This document shows positions 24,247 to 32,679 of a stretch of DNA of 64,000 nucleotides, piece after piece. The position numbers were made by a program, and so were the translations under genes. Each line of letters starts with the position of its first letter. Positions within the stretch are counted from its first letter, which is position 1. The stretch comes from SIG607 sp045592625. GTDB lineage: Bacteria; Bacillota; Clostridia; Oscillospirales; Acutalibacteraceae. The stretch lies in assembly GCA_045592625.1 (NCBI GenBank), contig JAZNVC010000001.1, positions 138,491 through 202,490 of the forward strand, written 5' to 3'. A model generated the notes under the pieces. The model saw nothing but the letters and a program-made list of their open reading frames with translations. It was not told where the DNA came from and ran no database searches.

Positions 24247-25791
24247 TTGACAAAGAATAAAAAGGTGAACAAAAAACTTGTTGCTTCGCTTATAATATTA
24301 TTTTTAGGAAATTTGCTTTTCTTCTTTACGGTATGGCTTTTAAGAAAATATGACCACATCTATCTTGATCAGGTGCTTTTTCAGTTAAAATCTCCCGCAA
24401 ACGGTGCTAATCGCAGCTTGGCGGGAAGTGTTGTTATGCAGGTGGGAGTATATCCAGTTTTATTTACCGCCCTTGAAACTTTTTTATATCTTTTTTTGGG
24501 CGGCTTTATTAAAAAATTCAAAAAAAATGAAAGATATGCCAAATACTGTCTTGGTAAATTTTGTAATTTTATAAAAAGGGTTGCTATGCCTGTTGCACTT
24601 TCTACCCTTCTTGTTTCGGTAACCTTTTTTTCGGCAAAGCTTGAAGTGGTAAGTTATATAAGCGTTGCTTCTACCGAGTCGGATTTTATTATTCAAAACT
24701 ATAAAAACCCAAGTGAAGCAAAAATCACCTTCCCTGAAAATAAACGCAATCTTATATATATAATGCTTGAATCTATGGAATGTACCTATGCCGATACTGC
24801 GGCAGGGGGCAATATAACCGATAATTTTATTCCCGAACTTAAAAAACTGGCTGATGATAACGTGAATTTTTCCAATACCCAGGAATTCGGCGGTGCTCTT
24901 TCTTATTCGGGAACAACCTGGACGTCAGCAGCTATGGTGGCACAGACTTCAGGTATGCTTATAAAGGTGCCCATTGCAAGTGAAACCTACGGCGGAGAAA
25001 ATTCCTTTATGCCGGGTGTAACCACTCTGGCGGAAATTCTTAAAAAAGAGGGGTACAGTCAAACCCTTTTAGTAGGAAGTGATGCCGATTTCGGCGGCAG
25101 AAAGACCTATTTTTGTGAGCATGGCGATATGAATATCGTTGATATAAATTCTCTTAAAGAGGAAAAAAGATTGCCTAAGGATTATAGGCAATGGTGGGGC
25201 TTTGAGGACGATAAGCTGTTTGATTTTGCAAAGGAAGAAATAGAAAAACTGTATCAAAGCGGTAAACCCTTTAATTTCACGATGCTTACTGCCGACACCC
25301 ATTTTCCCGACGGATATGAATGTAAAGACTGCAAAAACAAGTGGGATAATCAGTACGCAAACGTGCTTTCCTGTTCTTCAAAAAGGGTTTTGGAATTCGT
25401 CCAATGGATTAAAGAACAGCCTTTTTATGAGAACACAACCATAGTAATATGCGGAGACCATTTGACTATGGACCCCGAATTTTTAAAGAGTATAGATAAG
25501 AATTATACCCGCACGGTTTATAACTGCTTTATAAATGCATCTGTAGTGCCGGTTAAGGAAAAGAGCCGCAAATTCGGCACCTTTGATTTATTCCCCACAA
25601 CAGTTGCCGCTTTGGGTGCAACTATCGAGGGAGAAAGGTTGGGACTTGGAACAAATCTTTTCTCAAATCTGCCCACCTTAACCGAGGAGTACGGGTTTGA
25701 AACCCTTGACAGCGAGTTGCAGAAAAAATCACAGTTCTATAACGAGCAGATACTTGAAATGGAAAGCCCTGCAATATTTTTAAAGGAGTAA
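24247..25791 (+). CDS. LTA synthase / phosphoglycerol transferase family membrane protein
   Basis: This 514-residue protein has three or four N-terminal membrane segments and a large extracellular alkaline-phosphatase-fold domain of the LtaS/OpgB (sulfatase) family. Visible motifs are NLIYIMLESME (metal-binding Glu), SYSGTTWTSAAMVAQTSG (candidate nucleophile Thr), MLTADTHFPDG and VICGDHLTMD (metal-binding Asp-His). It would transfer glycerol-phosphate units at the cell surface. The start is TTG 24247, placed 6 bp after GAGAGGG. The TTG at 24229 lacks such a site. It heads an operon with a membrane protein and a CapA-like protein. Confidence 0.88.
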   Translation: MTKNKKVNKKLVASLIILFLGNLLFFFTVWLLRKYDHIYLDQVLFQLKSPANGANRSLAGSVVMQVGVYPVLFTALETFLYLFLGGFIKKFKKNERYAKYCLGKFCNFIKRVAMPVALSTLLVSVTFFSAKLEVVSYISVASTESDFIIQNYKNPSEAKITFPENKRNLIYIMLESMECTYADTAAGGNITDNFIPELKKLADDNVNFSNTQEFGGALSYSGTTWTSAAMVAQTSGMLIKVPIASETYGGENSFMPGVTTLAEILKKEGYSQTLLVGSDADFGGRKTYFCEHGDMNIVDINSLKEEKRLPKDYRQWWGFEDDKLFDFAKEEIEKLYQSGKPFNFTMLTADTHFPDGYECKDCKNKWDNQYANVLSCSSKRVLEFVQWIKEQPFYENTTIVICGDHLTMDPEFLKSIDKNYTRTVYNCFINASVVPVKEKSRKFGTFDLFPTTVAALGATIEGERLGLGTNLFSNLPTLTEEYGFETLDSELQKKSQFYNEQILEMESPAIFLKE

Positions 25792-25794
25792 TAT

Positions 25795-26523
25795 ATGAGC
25801 CAAAATAAAAAAAGCGAAACCCTTGCACAACGGGACAAAGCCAGAAAAGATTTTCTTGAGCTTAAGGCAATGCAGGCGAAAGCACTAACCGAAGAAGCAA
25901 CCGAGCATAAGCCTTATGAGAACGAAATAAAGCCTAAAACCTTTGGTGAAAAAATAAGTCACTTTTTTTACTATAATTGGAGAGCTGTTTTGATTACGGC
26001 ATTGTGCCTTAGCGTTATAATAGTTGCTACCGTTAGCTGTATGAATAAGAAAAAAGCAGACTTAAAAATTGTTGTTTATGATAACAGAATTCTTGCAGAT
26101 ATGTACGTTCCCGAAATTGAGGACTATTTTGCTCAGTTTTGCGAAGATTATAACTCAGACGGCGAGGTTTACGTTCAGGTTATAAACTGTACATATCAGA
26201 CAGGGGTTTCAACGGCACAGTATCAAAACACTATGATGCAACGCCTTCAGAGTGTTATTGTAACAGATGCTGAATGTATGCTTATAATAACCGGCGATTT
26301 AGGTAAACAGTATTTTGATAATTACCTTACGGGAGTGCTTAATGAAGAGGGAACACCCCTTCAGGAAGATTATTATAACTGTGCCTTTGAAAAAGAAATT
26401 AAAATTCCCGATAACGTTAAAATTTACTTAAGAAATACAAAAGGTACGCTTATAGAAGATAACGAAAAATCTCAGAAAACTATTGAAAACAGTAAAAAAT
26501 TTATCGAAAAGATGTCAAAATAA
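25795..26523 (+). CDS. Unknown single-pass membrane protein
   Basis: I do not recognise this 242-residue protein. It has a charged cytoplasmic N-terminus (about 1-60), one membrane segment (about 63-83, AVLITALCLSVIIVATVSC) and an extracellular domain of about 155 residues, including LKIVVYDNRILADMYVPEIE. The predicted topology puts its main domain outside, like its two neighbours. It starts 3 bp after the LtaS-like stop and ends 15 bp before the CapA-like gene, so it is likely a partner in the same envelope polymer pathway. Confidence 0.75.
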   Translation: MSQNKKSETLAQRDKARKDFLELKAMQAKALTEEATEHKPYENEIKPKTFGEKISHFFYYNWRAVLITALCLSVIIVATVSCMNKKKADLKIVVYDNRILADMYVPEIEDYFAQFCEDYNSDGEVYVQVINCTYQTGVSTAQYQNTMMQRLQSVIVTDAECMLIITGDLGKQYFDNYLTGVLNEEGTPLQEDYYNCAFEKEIKIPDNVKIYLRNTKGTLIEDNEKSQKTIENSKKFIEKMSK

Positions 26524-26538
26524 CAGGGGATATAAAAA

Positions 26539-27870
26539 ATGGGGAAGTTGACAAGAAAACAGAAAATTTTAAGACGTAATTTGTTTTTGTGCCTTTGTGC
26601 AAGTGTACTTTGCCTTATAATTTCTATTGCGGGTTGGGGTATAAGTAAACTTATCGGTTCTGGCGGAGAGGATTTATCCTTAGATAAGGACAGCGTAGCA
26701 AGTCAGCCTGAAGAACCTTATGTAGTATCATCTGCAAAGGTGCTTAATACGGGGGATATACTTATACATTCTCCCTTGCTGACCGCCGCAAAGGAAAGCG
26801 ACGGTTATGACTTTTCACCCCTTTACAGAGAGGTTTCCTCTTATTTTAACGAGGCTGACCTTACTATAGCAAATCTTGAAGTTACTCTTGGCGGCAGTGA
26901 ATCGGGCAGTTTTAAGGGCTATCCCGCATTTAATACGCCCGATGACCTTATTGATGATATAAAGGCAGCAGGGGTGGATATGCTTCTTACCTCCAATAAC
27001 CATTGCTATGATACGGGATTATACGGGCTAAAACGTACGGCAAGGGTGCTAAAGGAAAAAAATATGCCCTTTATCGGCACAAGGGAAGCATCAAATGAGG
27101 CTCTTTATACAATAAAGGACGTTAATGACATTAAAATCGGTATGGCTTGCTATACATATGAAAATGTTTATCAAGGAGGAGGAACAAAATCTATAAACGG
27201 CAGAATTGTCAGTAGCGATGCGGCTGACTTGCTTTCTTCCTTCTGCTATGAAAAAATTGATGAGTTCTATGTTGAAGCCGAGAATGTTATTAGTGATATG
27301 AAGCAAAACGGTGCCGAGGCAATAGTTTTTTATATGCATTGGGGCAACGAATATCAGCTTAAACAAAATACTTGGCAAACTAAAATTGCCCAAAAACTTT
27401 GCGACCTTGGAGTTGACGTAATCGTAGGGGGACATCCCCACGTTATTCAGCCTATTGAGCTTATTACCTCTACCGACGGCCAAAGAAAAACGGTCTGTCT
27501 TTATTCTATGGGAAATTCCGTTTCTAATCAGCGGCTTAGCCTTCTTTATACCGACTGCCCCACAGGACACACCGAGGACGGTATGCTTTTCTACTATACC
27601 TTTGATAAATACAGCGATGGTAAAGTGGTTTTAAGCGGAGTTGATATTATTCCTGCTTGGGTGGAAAAGACAGGAAGCGGCAGTAATGCAGAATATATTC
27701 TTCACGCCTTGACTGATGAAAATGCCTTTTATAATAAGGGACTGTCTTCTTCAACAGGAAAAAATTCCTATAACCGCACAAAAGCAATCGTTTCAAAAGG
27801 TCTTACCGAATGTCAGCAGTATTTAGGCTGTGAGATACGTTTTAAAGAAAATACAGGTTTAAATCCATAA
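26539..27870 (+). CDS. CapA-family (poly-gamma-glutamate type) metallophosphatase-like protein
   Basis: This 443-residue protein has an N-terminal membrane anchor (about 17-38) and an extracellular CapA/YwtB calcineurin-like domain. Motifs are LNTGDILIH (metal ligand Asp), NLEVTLGG, LTSNNHCYDTG (Asn-His pair), FYMHWGNEY and VIVGGHPHVIQ. CapA proteins take part in export or anchoring of poly-gamma-glutamate capsules, but no capB or capC is nearby, so its substrate may be another polymer. Pairing with an LtaS-like enzyme hints at modification of an anionic surface polymer. Confidence 0.9.
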   Translation: MGKLTRKQKILRRNLFLCLCASVLCLIISIAGWGISKLIGSGGEDLSLDKDSVASQPEEPYVVSSAKVLNTGDILIHSPLLTAAKESDGYDFSPLYREVSSYFNEADLTIANLEVTLGGSESGSFKGYPAFNTPDDLIDDIKAAGVDMLLTSNNHCYDTGLYGLKRTARVLKEKNMPFIGTREASNEALYTIKDVNDIKIGMACYTYENVYQGGGTKSINGRIVSSDAADLLSSFCYEKIDEFYVEAENVISDMKQNGAEAIVFYMHWGNEYQLKQNTWQTKIAQKLCDLGVDVIVGGHPHVIQPIELITSTDGQRKTVCLYSMGNSVSNQRLSLLYTDCPTGHTEDGMLFYYTFDKYSDGKVVLSGVDIIPAWVEKTGSGSNAEYILHALTDENAFYNKGLSSSTGKNSYNRTKAIVSKGLTECQQYLGCEIRFKENTGLNP

Positions 27871-27912
27871 AATAGAATGTCGATAAGAGTCGTACTCTAA
27901 AGGACAGTAATT

Positions 27913-27945
27913 AAAAAAGCAGAAACGAAATTCGTTTCTGCTTTT
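27913..27945 (+). terminator. Terminator of the LtaS-like/CapA operon
   Basis: AAAAGCAGAAACGAA pairs with TTCGTTTCTGCTTTT (27931-27945) with almost no loop beyond one base. The flanking A- and T-runs allow both directions. Confidence 0.85.
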
Positions 27946-27963
27946 GTTATATAAGGTTTTAGG

Positions 27964-28135
27964 ATATCCTAAAGAAATGGAATATGTTGTTCTTTGATAA
28001 TCAGTTCTTTTAGTTTGAATCCTGCATCTTCAAATAGTTTCATAACATCTTACCGCTCCATTTTGCATCGTGAGTTGCCCAATCTCCACGTTTTGGGAAA
28101 GACCAATGGGTAGTCATTTCTAATTCAAAATCATC
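27964..28135 (-). pseudogene. Remnant of a DNA (adenine/cytosine) methylase gene
   Basis: On the minus strand one frame reads HWSFPKRGDWATHDAKWSGK and then, after a frame change and apparent deletion, another reads KLFEDAGFKLKELIIKEQH before a stop. Both pieces resemble parts of DNA modification methylases that I know from Firmicutes mobile regions, namely the central THWSFPxRGDWATHxxxxRGN block and the C-terminal AGFKLKExxIKEQH block. About 200 residues that should lie on the sides or between are missing, so no functional protein can be made. The family identification is from memory of motifs only. Confidence 0.5.
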
Positions 28136-28136
28136 A

Positions 28137-28171
28137 AAATGCGGGGATGTCTTATCGACATTCCCGCATTT
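28137..28171. terminator. Terminator after tyrS
   Basis: A 15-bp stem with one G-T wobble (28137-28151 with 28157-28171). The T-run is stronger on the plus strand; it still forms the only hairpin behind tyrS. Confidence 0.75.
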
Positions 28172-28192
28172 TTATAAAACTATACTTTTAAT

Positions 28193-29413
28193 TTAGATAT
28201 TAACCTTAATAAATTTCTTTTTGCCCTTTTGAATAAGGAGTCCTGCTTCTAACTGCTCTTTTGTATAAAAGGTTGCGGGAACGGTAAGTTTTTCTTGGTT
28301 TACGCTTACTCCGCCTTGGGTAACTAAGGTTCTTGCCTCGCTTTTAGAACCGCAAAGACCGCTTTTTACCATAATGTCAAGAATGCCAATACCGTTTTCC
28401 CCTAAATCATCTTGGCTAAGGGTAAAGGTAGGCATATCGGCAGAATCTTTACCGCCTGCAAAAATATTTTTAGCAGCAGCCAAAGCCTTTTCTGCTTCTT
28501 CCTTGCCGTGAACAAGTTTGGTAAGCTCATAGGCGAGAATTTCTTTTGCCTTATTAAGTTCACTGCCTTCCCACTTGTCCATTTCATCAATCTGTTCAAG
28601 AGGTAAGAAGGTAAGCATACGAATGCACTTAAGTACGTCGCTGTCTGCCACGTTTCTCCAGTACTGGAAGAACTCATAAGGAGAGGTCTTGTTTGCGTCA
28701 AGCCAAACGGCATTTCCTGCTGTTTTGCCCATTTTCTTGCCCTGAGAGTCGGTAAGAAGGGTAATGGTCATTGCATGAGCATCCTTGCCAAGCTTTCTTC
28801 TGATAAGCTCGGTACCGCCAAGCATATTACTCCATTGGTCGTCACCGCCGAACTGCATATTACAGCCGTAGTGCTGATAGAGGTAATAAAAGTCGTAGCT
28901 TTGCATAATCATATAGTTGAACTCTAGGAAGGAAAGACCCTTTTCCATTCTTTGTTTATAACATTCTGCTCTGAGCATATTGTTTACCGAGAAACAGGCG
29001 CCAACCTCACGGAGTAAATCAACGTAATTAAGATTTAAAAGCCAATCGGCATTGTTAACCATTTTTGCTTTGCCTTCGCCAAACTCAATAAAACGTTCCA
29101 TCTGACGCTTAAAACATTCAGCGTTATGGTCAATATCTTCTTTTGTCAGCATTTTTCTCATATCGGTTCTGCCGGAGGGGTCGCCTATCATAGTAGTGCC
29201 GCCGCCGATAAGAGCAACAGGCTTGTTACCTGCCATCTGTAAACGCTTCATAAGGGTTAGAGCCATAAAGTGACCTGCAGTAAGGCTGTCAGCGGTACAG
29301 TCAAAACCAATATAAAAGGTTGCCTTTCCGCTGTTTATCATTTCTCTGATTTCGCTTTCATTTGTTACCTGTGCAATAAGACCGCGGGCAACAAGTTCTT
29401 CATAAATTCCCAT
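28193..29413 (-). CDS. tyrS: Tyrosyl-tRNA synthetase
   Basis: This 406-residue class I aminoacyl-tRNA synthetase charges tRNA-Tyr. The HIGH-equivalent is in DCTADSLTAGHFMAL, the KMSKS-equivalent is KMGKTAGN, and the C-terminus has an S4 RNA-binding domain (about 345-406). ATG 29413 is preceded by GGAGG; the frame further upstream lies inside the T-box leader and is not coding. Expression is controlled by uncharged tRNA-Tyr through that leader. Confidence 0.96.
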   Translation of the reverse strand: MGIYEELVARGLIAQVTNESEIREMINSGKATFYIGFDCTADSLTAGHFMALTLMKRLQMAGNKPVALIGGGTTMIGDPSGRTDMRKMLTKEDIDHNAECFKRQMERFIEFGEGKAKMVNNADWLLNLNYVDLLREVGACFSVNNMLRAECYKQRMEKGLSFLEFNYMIMQSYDFYYLYQHYGCNMQFGGDDQWSNMLGGTELIRRKLGKDAHAMTITLLTDSQGKKMGKTAGNAVWLDANKTSPYEFFQYWRNVADSDVLKCIRMLTFLPLEQIDEMDKWEGSELNKAKEILAYELTKLVHGKEEAEKALAAAKNIFAGGKDSADMPTFTLSQDDLGENGIGILDIMVKSGLCGSKSEARTLVTQGGVSVNQEKLTVPATFYTKEQLEAGLLIQKGKKKFIKVNI

Positions 29414-29427
29414 AATTTTTTCCTCCA

Positions 29428-29662
29428 AAAAATAAAAATCCCCTGTCAAAAGACAGAGGGCGAAAGTTCGCGGTACCACCTCTATTTATATGCAAAAGCA
29501 TACCTCGGTGTGTTAAAACACTATGCTTTAACGGGCATAACTCGGTTTTCACAGCTCAAAAAGTGTATTTGCAAAGGTTTTTTACAGCCCCTTTCACCAA
29601 ACGGAGCCTCTCTGGGTAAAAATAAATTTGCTACTTTTCTTTTATCAAAGCCTTTAAATATC
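29428..29662 (-). ncRNA. T-box riboswitch (tyrosine)
   Basis: Read on the minus strand, the leader has an AGTAG motif and GGTGAAAG-type stem I features, and the T-box core GGTGGTACCGCG (complement of about 29470-29482). A terminator stem GACAG(A)GGG/CCCCTGTC with T-run follows at 29440-29460. A UAC codon in the stem I specifier region (complement of 29565-29567) fits tyrosine. The antiterminator would form when uncharged tRNA-Tyr binds, allowing tyrS transcription. Confidence 0.92.
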
Positions 29663-29668
29663 ACAATG

Positions 29669-29697
29669 ATTATATATCATTACAGCATTTTTGTCAA
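29669..29697 (-). promoter_or_regulatory. Promoter of the T-box/tyrS transcript
   Basis: TTGACA (complement of 29692-29697), a 17-bp spacer and TATAAT (complement of 29669-29674) form a perfect sigma-A promoter. Confidence 0.92.
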
Positions 29698-29810
29698 CCG
29701 AATTGTTGAATAAAGCGTCTTTTTATGTTATAATCAATTTGAATAAGAAGGCGTTGATTAATTATAAATGCCTTAATACTCTCTAACTCAGATAAGAAAG
29801 GATATTTTTA

Positions 29811-31187
29811 ATGTCGTATAATAAAAAGATTAATTATTCCGAAATAACCGATAACATAGTTAAGTATGCGAATCTTTGCGTTAAGGACTGCCATATTCAG
29901 CCCGAAATGTATATAAAGCACAAGGTAATGCGAGGACTTCGCGACCTTGACGGAAAGGGAGTACTTACAGGACTTACTGAGGTTTCCGAAATAAATTCAC
30001 GAAAAATTATTGATGGGAAAGAGGTTTTAATTCCGGGCGAACTCTTTTACAGAGGTTATAAAATTGAAGATTTGGTTGAGGGTTTTGTAAAGGATAACCG
30101 TTTTGGTTTTGAAGAAATAACCTACCTTTTACTTTTCGGTATGCTGCCAAACGGAGAAGAGCTATCCGATTTTAAAGATGTTTTGAATTCATACAGAAGT
30201 CTGCCAAACTCCTTTGTAAGAGACATAATAATGAAGGCGCCTTCTCACGATATGATGAACTCCCTTGCCCGAAGTGTTTTAACACTTTATTCCTACGACA
30301 GTAACCCTGACGATACCTCGGTCGAAAATGTTTTAAGACAGTGTTTACAGCTAATTGCCGTTTTCCCAATGCTCAGCGTTTACGGATACCATTCTTATAA
30401 CTATTATATTCGTAATAATAACAGCTTTTTTATCCACAACCCCGAGCCTCATTTATCTGCGGCAGAAAATATTTTGCATATGCTGCGAATTGATAGTAAA
30501 TATACTCCTCTTGAAGCTAAACTTCTTGATATGGCACTTGTGCTGCACGCAGAGCACGGAGGAGGTAATAACTCTACCTTTACCACCCACGTTGTCTCCT
30601 CGTCGGGAACCGATACCTATTCCGCTATTGCGGCTGCACTGGGTTCATTAAAGGGTCCCCGTCACGGCGGTGCAAACATAAAGGTTTGCACAATGTTTGA
30701 GGATATTAAGGAAAACGTTAAAGACTGGGAGGACGAGGCTGAAATTTCAGAGTATCTTACCAAGCTTTTAAGAAAAGAAGCAGGAGACTGTTCGGGGCTC
30801 ATTTACGGTATGGGACACGCGGTTTATTCGGTAAGTGACCCCAGAGCCACTATTTTAAAGCATTATGTTAAAACCCTTTCGGATGAAAAAGGACTTGGAA
30901 AAGAATATAACCTTTATGCCCTTGTAGAACGTCTTGCACCCAAGGTTATAGCAAAGGAACGAAAAATTTATAAGGGCGTTTCGGCAAACATTGACTTCTA
31001 TTCGGGCTTTGTTTACGATATGTTGGGGCTTCCTCATGAGCTGTATACTCCGCTTTTTGCTATTGCAAGAATTGTGGGATGGAGTGCGCATAGACTTGAA
31101 GAACTTATAAATGCAGGTAAAATTATACGTCCTGCTTATATGGCTGTTCAGCCCAGAAGAGATTATATTGATATAGAAAAAAGATAA
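29811..31187 (+). CDS. gltA: Citrate synthase
   Basis: This 458-residue enzyme condenses acetyl-CoA and oxaloacetate. Diagnostic regions are LHAEHGGGNNSTFTTHVVSS (substrate-binding His), GSLKGPRHGGAN and YGMGHAVYSVSDPRA with the active-site His, followed by a C-terminal NIDFYSGFVYDMLGLP block carrying the catalytic Asp region. The protein has an N-terminal extension of about 60 residues, typical of the longer Clostridia-type citrate/2-methylcitrate synthases. ATG 29811 follows AGAAAGGAT. No other TCA gene is adjacent; in such organisms it probably feeds glutamate synthesis. Confidence 0.93.
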   Translation: MSYNKKINYSEITDNIVKYANLCVKDCHIQPEMYIKHKVMRGLRDLDGKGVLTGLTEVSEINSRKIIDGKEVLIPGELFYRGYKIEDLVEGFVKDNRFGFEEITYLLLFGMLPNGEELSDFKDVLNSYRSLPNSFVRDIIMKAPSHDMMNSLARSVLTLYSYDSNPDDTSVENVLRQCLQLIAVFPMLSVYGYHSYNYYIRNNNSFFIHNPEPHLSAAENILHMLRIDSKYTPLEAKLLDMALVLHAEHGGGNNSTFTTHVVSSSGTDTYSAIAAALGSLKGPRHGGANIKVCTMFEDIKENVKDWEDEAEISEYLTKLLRKEAGDCSGLIYGMGHAVYSVSDPRATILKHYVKTLSDEKGLGKEYNLYALVERLAPKVIAKERKIYKGVSANIDFYSGFVYDMLGLPHELYTPLFAIARIVGWSAHRLEELINAGKIIRPAYMAVQPRRDYIDIEKR

Positions 31188-31231
31188 ATCCTTACCGTCA
31201 CTTAACGGGCGGTGAAAAACAGGGTGAGAAA

Positions 31232-32110
31232 ATGAAGATTATTGATATTATTACAGCAGACAAACCGTCTCTGTCCTTTGAGGTTTTTCCTCCAAAAACT
31301 CAGACCAGTTTTGAAAACGTAAAAGCGGCAACCGAGGAAATAGCAAAACTTCGTCCGTCTTTTATGAGTGTTACCTATGGAGCGGGCGGGGGAACAAGCA
31401 ATTATACCCTTGATATTGCAAAAAATATAAAGTCTATTTACGGTGTTCCTACTTTAGAGCACCTTACCTGTGTGTCCTCATCTAAGGATACGGTTAAGCA
31501 AAAAATTAAGGAAATAAAATCAGCAGGAATCCAGAATGTTATGGCGCTTAGGGGAGATATTCCCGAATCCTTACAAAATAGTGACAGAAATTCGTGGGAT
31601 TATAAATATGCTATCGACCTTGTTTATGAATTAAAATCGGCTAATCCCGATTTTTGCATAGGCGGTGCCTGTTATCCCGAAATTCACCCCGAAAGCAGTA
31701 ATCAAAGTGAAGATATAAAATATCTTAAAGAAAAGGTCGATGCAGGCTGTGATTTCTTAACTACTCAAATGTTTTTCGATAACAATCTGTTTTATAACTT
31801 TCTTTATAAAATTAGGGAAGCGGGGATAACCGTTCCCGTTATTGCGGGTATTATGCCCATTACAAATTCGCTTCAGGTGGATAGAGCCATATCACTTTCC
31901 GGTTCCTTTATGCCTCAGCGTTTTAAAAGTATTGTTGACAAATTCGGTGAAAACCCTGCGGCTATGATGCAGGCAGGTATTGCCTATGCCACCGACCAGA
32001 TAATCGATTTGTATGCAAACTCAGTAAATGCGGTGCACGTTTATTCTATGAATAAGCCGTTGGTTGCTAAACAAATTCAGAGCAATCTGAGCGATATATT
32101 GGCGTTATGA
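31232..32110 (+). CDS. metF: Methylenetetrahydrofolate reductase
   Basis: This 292-residue TIM-barrel flavoprotein reduces methylene-THF to methyl-THF. It shows SFEVFPPKT near the N-terminus with the catalytic Glu, FMSVTYGAGGGT, LTCVSSSKDTV, ALRGDIPE and DFLTTQMFFDN. It is the first gene of a metF-activation-metH set; its stop overlaps the next start by 4 bp. The product supplies the methyl donor for the methionine synthase encoded two genes on. Confidence 0.95.
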   Translation: MKIIDIITADKPSLSFEVFPPKTQTSFENVKAATEEIAKLRPSFMSVTYGAGGGTSNYTLDIAKNIKSIYGVPTLEHLTCVSSSKDTVKQKIKEIKSAGIQNVMALRGDIPESLQNSDRNSWDYKYAIDLVYELKSANPDFCIGGACYPEIHPESSNQSEDIKYLKEKVDAGCDFLTTQMFFDNNLFYNFLYKIREAGITVPVIAGIMPITNSLQVDRAISLSGSFMPQRFKSIVDKFGENPAAMMQAGIAYATDQIIDLYANSVNAVHVYSMNKPLVAKQIQSNLSDILAL

Positions 32111-32679
32111 GCAAAATAATTGTAAAAACCTTCTCTGCACCGCCAATAAGTAAAAAAGAAATACTCAGATACGCAAAAACCCAGACCCCCACAGCCGAAA
32201 TTTTAAGGCTTTTGGACGAGTCTTTAAAGGAATGTGAAAGGGTAGCAGAATATAAGGTTTGTTATACTGTTTTTCCTACTGAAAATTGCCAATTTTTGTC
32301 AGAAAGCAAGGATTTAAGCAAAAATCTTTGTTCCTGCAAGTCGGTATGTATTTTTGCTGCTACGCTGGGGGTTGGCGTTGACCGCCTTATAAACAAATAC
32401 AGCCGTATTTCTCCTGCAAAGGCGGTAATGATTGATGCAATTTTCAGCGAAAGAATCGAAGGGCTTTGTGATGAATTTGCAAAGAGTTTTGGTGTTAAAA
32501 CCACACCTCGTTTCAGTGCAGGTTACGGCGATTTAAAACTGGAAAAACAAAAAGAAATATTTGATTTGCTCAGTCCTCAAAAAAATATAGGGCTGACTTT
32601 AAATGAGAGCCTTACTATGTCACCTTCAAAATCAGTGACGGCATTTATGGGCTTAAAGGATGTGCAGTATGAATTTTAG
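32107..32679 (+). CDS. Stand-alone methionine synthase activation-domain protein
   Basis: This 190-residue protein resembles the C-terminal AdoMet-dependent reactivation domain of MetH: CVFAATLGVGVDR-like (CIFAATLGVGVDRLINKYS), GLCDEFAKSFG, RFSAGYGDL and SLTMSPSKSVTAFMGL. In E. coli this domain is fused to MetH and repairs oxidised cob(II)alamin. Here it is a separate gene between metF and the shorter methionine synthase, overlapping both, so the two chains presumably associate. Confidence 0.88.
   Translation: MSKIIVKTFSAPPISKKEILRYAKTQTPTAEILRLLDESLKECERVAEYKVCYTVFPTENCQFLSESKDLSKNLCSCKSVCIFAATLGVGVDRLINKYSRISPAKAVMIDAIFSERIEGLCDEFAKSFGVKTTPRFSAGYGDLKLEKQKEIFDLLSPQKNIGLTLNESLTMSPSKSVTAFMGLKDVQYEF

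Larger units (their letters stand above)
27875..28163. repeat. 14-bp inverted repeat flanking a gene remnant
   Basis: GAATGTCGATAAGA at 27875-27888 is the exact reverse complement of 28150-28163. The enclosed 290 bp contains a terminator and a decayed methylase fragment. The repeats may mark the edges of a lost mobile element or simply be remnants of duplicated terminator arms. Confidence 0.55.

Noticed and set aside
29414..29713. Plus-strand open frame of 147 codons opposite the tyrS leader
   Set aside because: It is antisense to the T-box riboswitch, whose conserved motifs fully explain the sequence.
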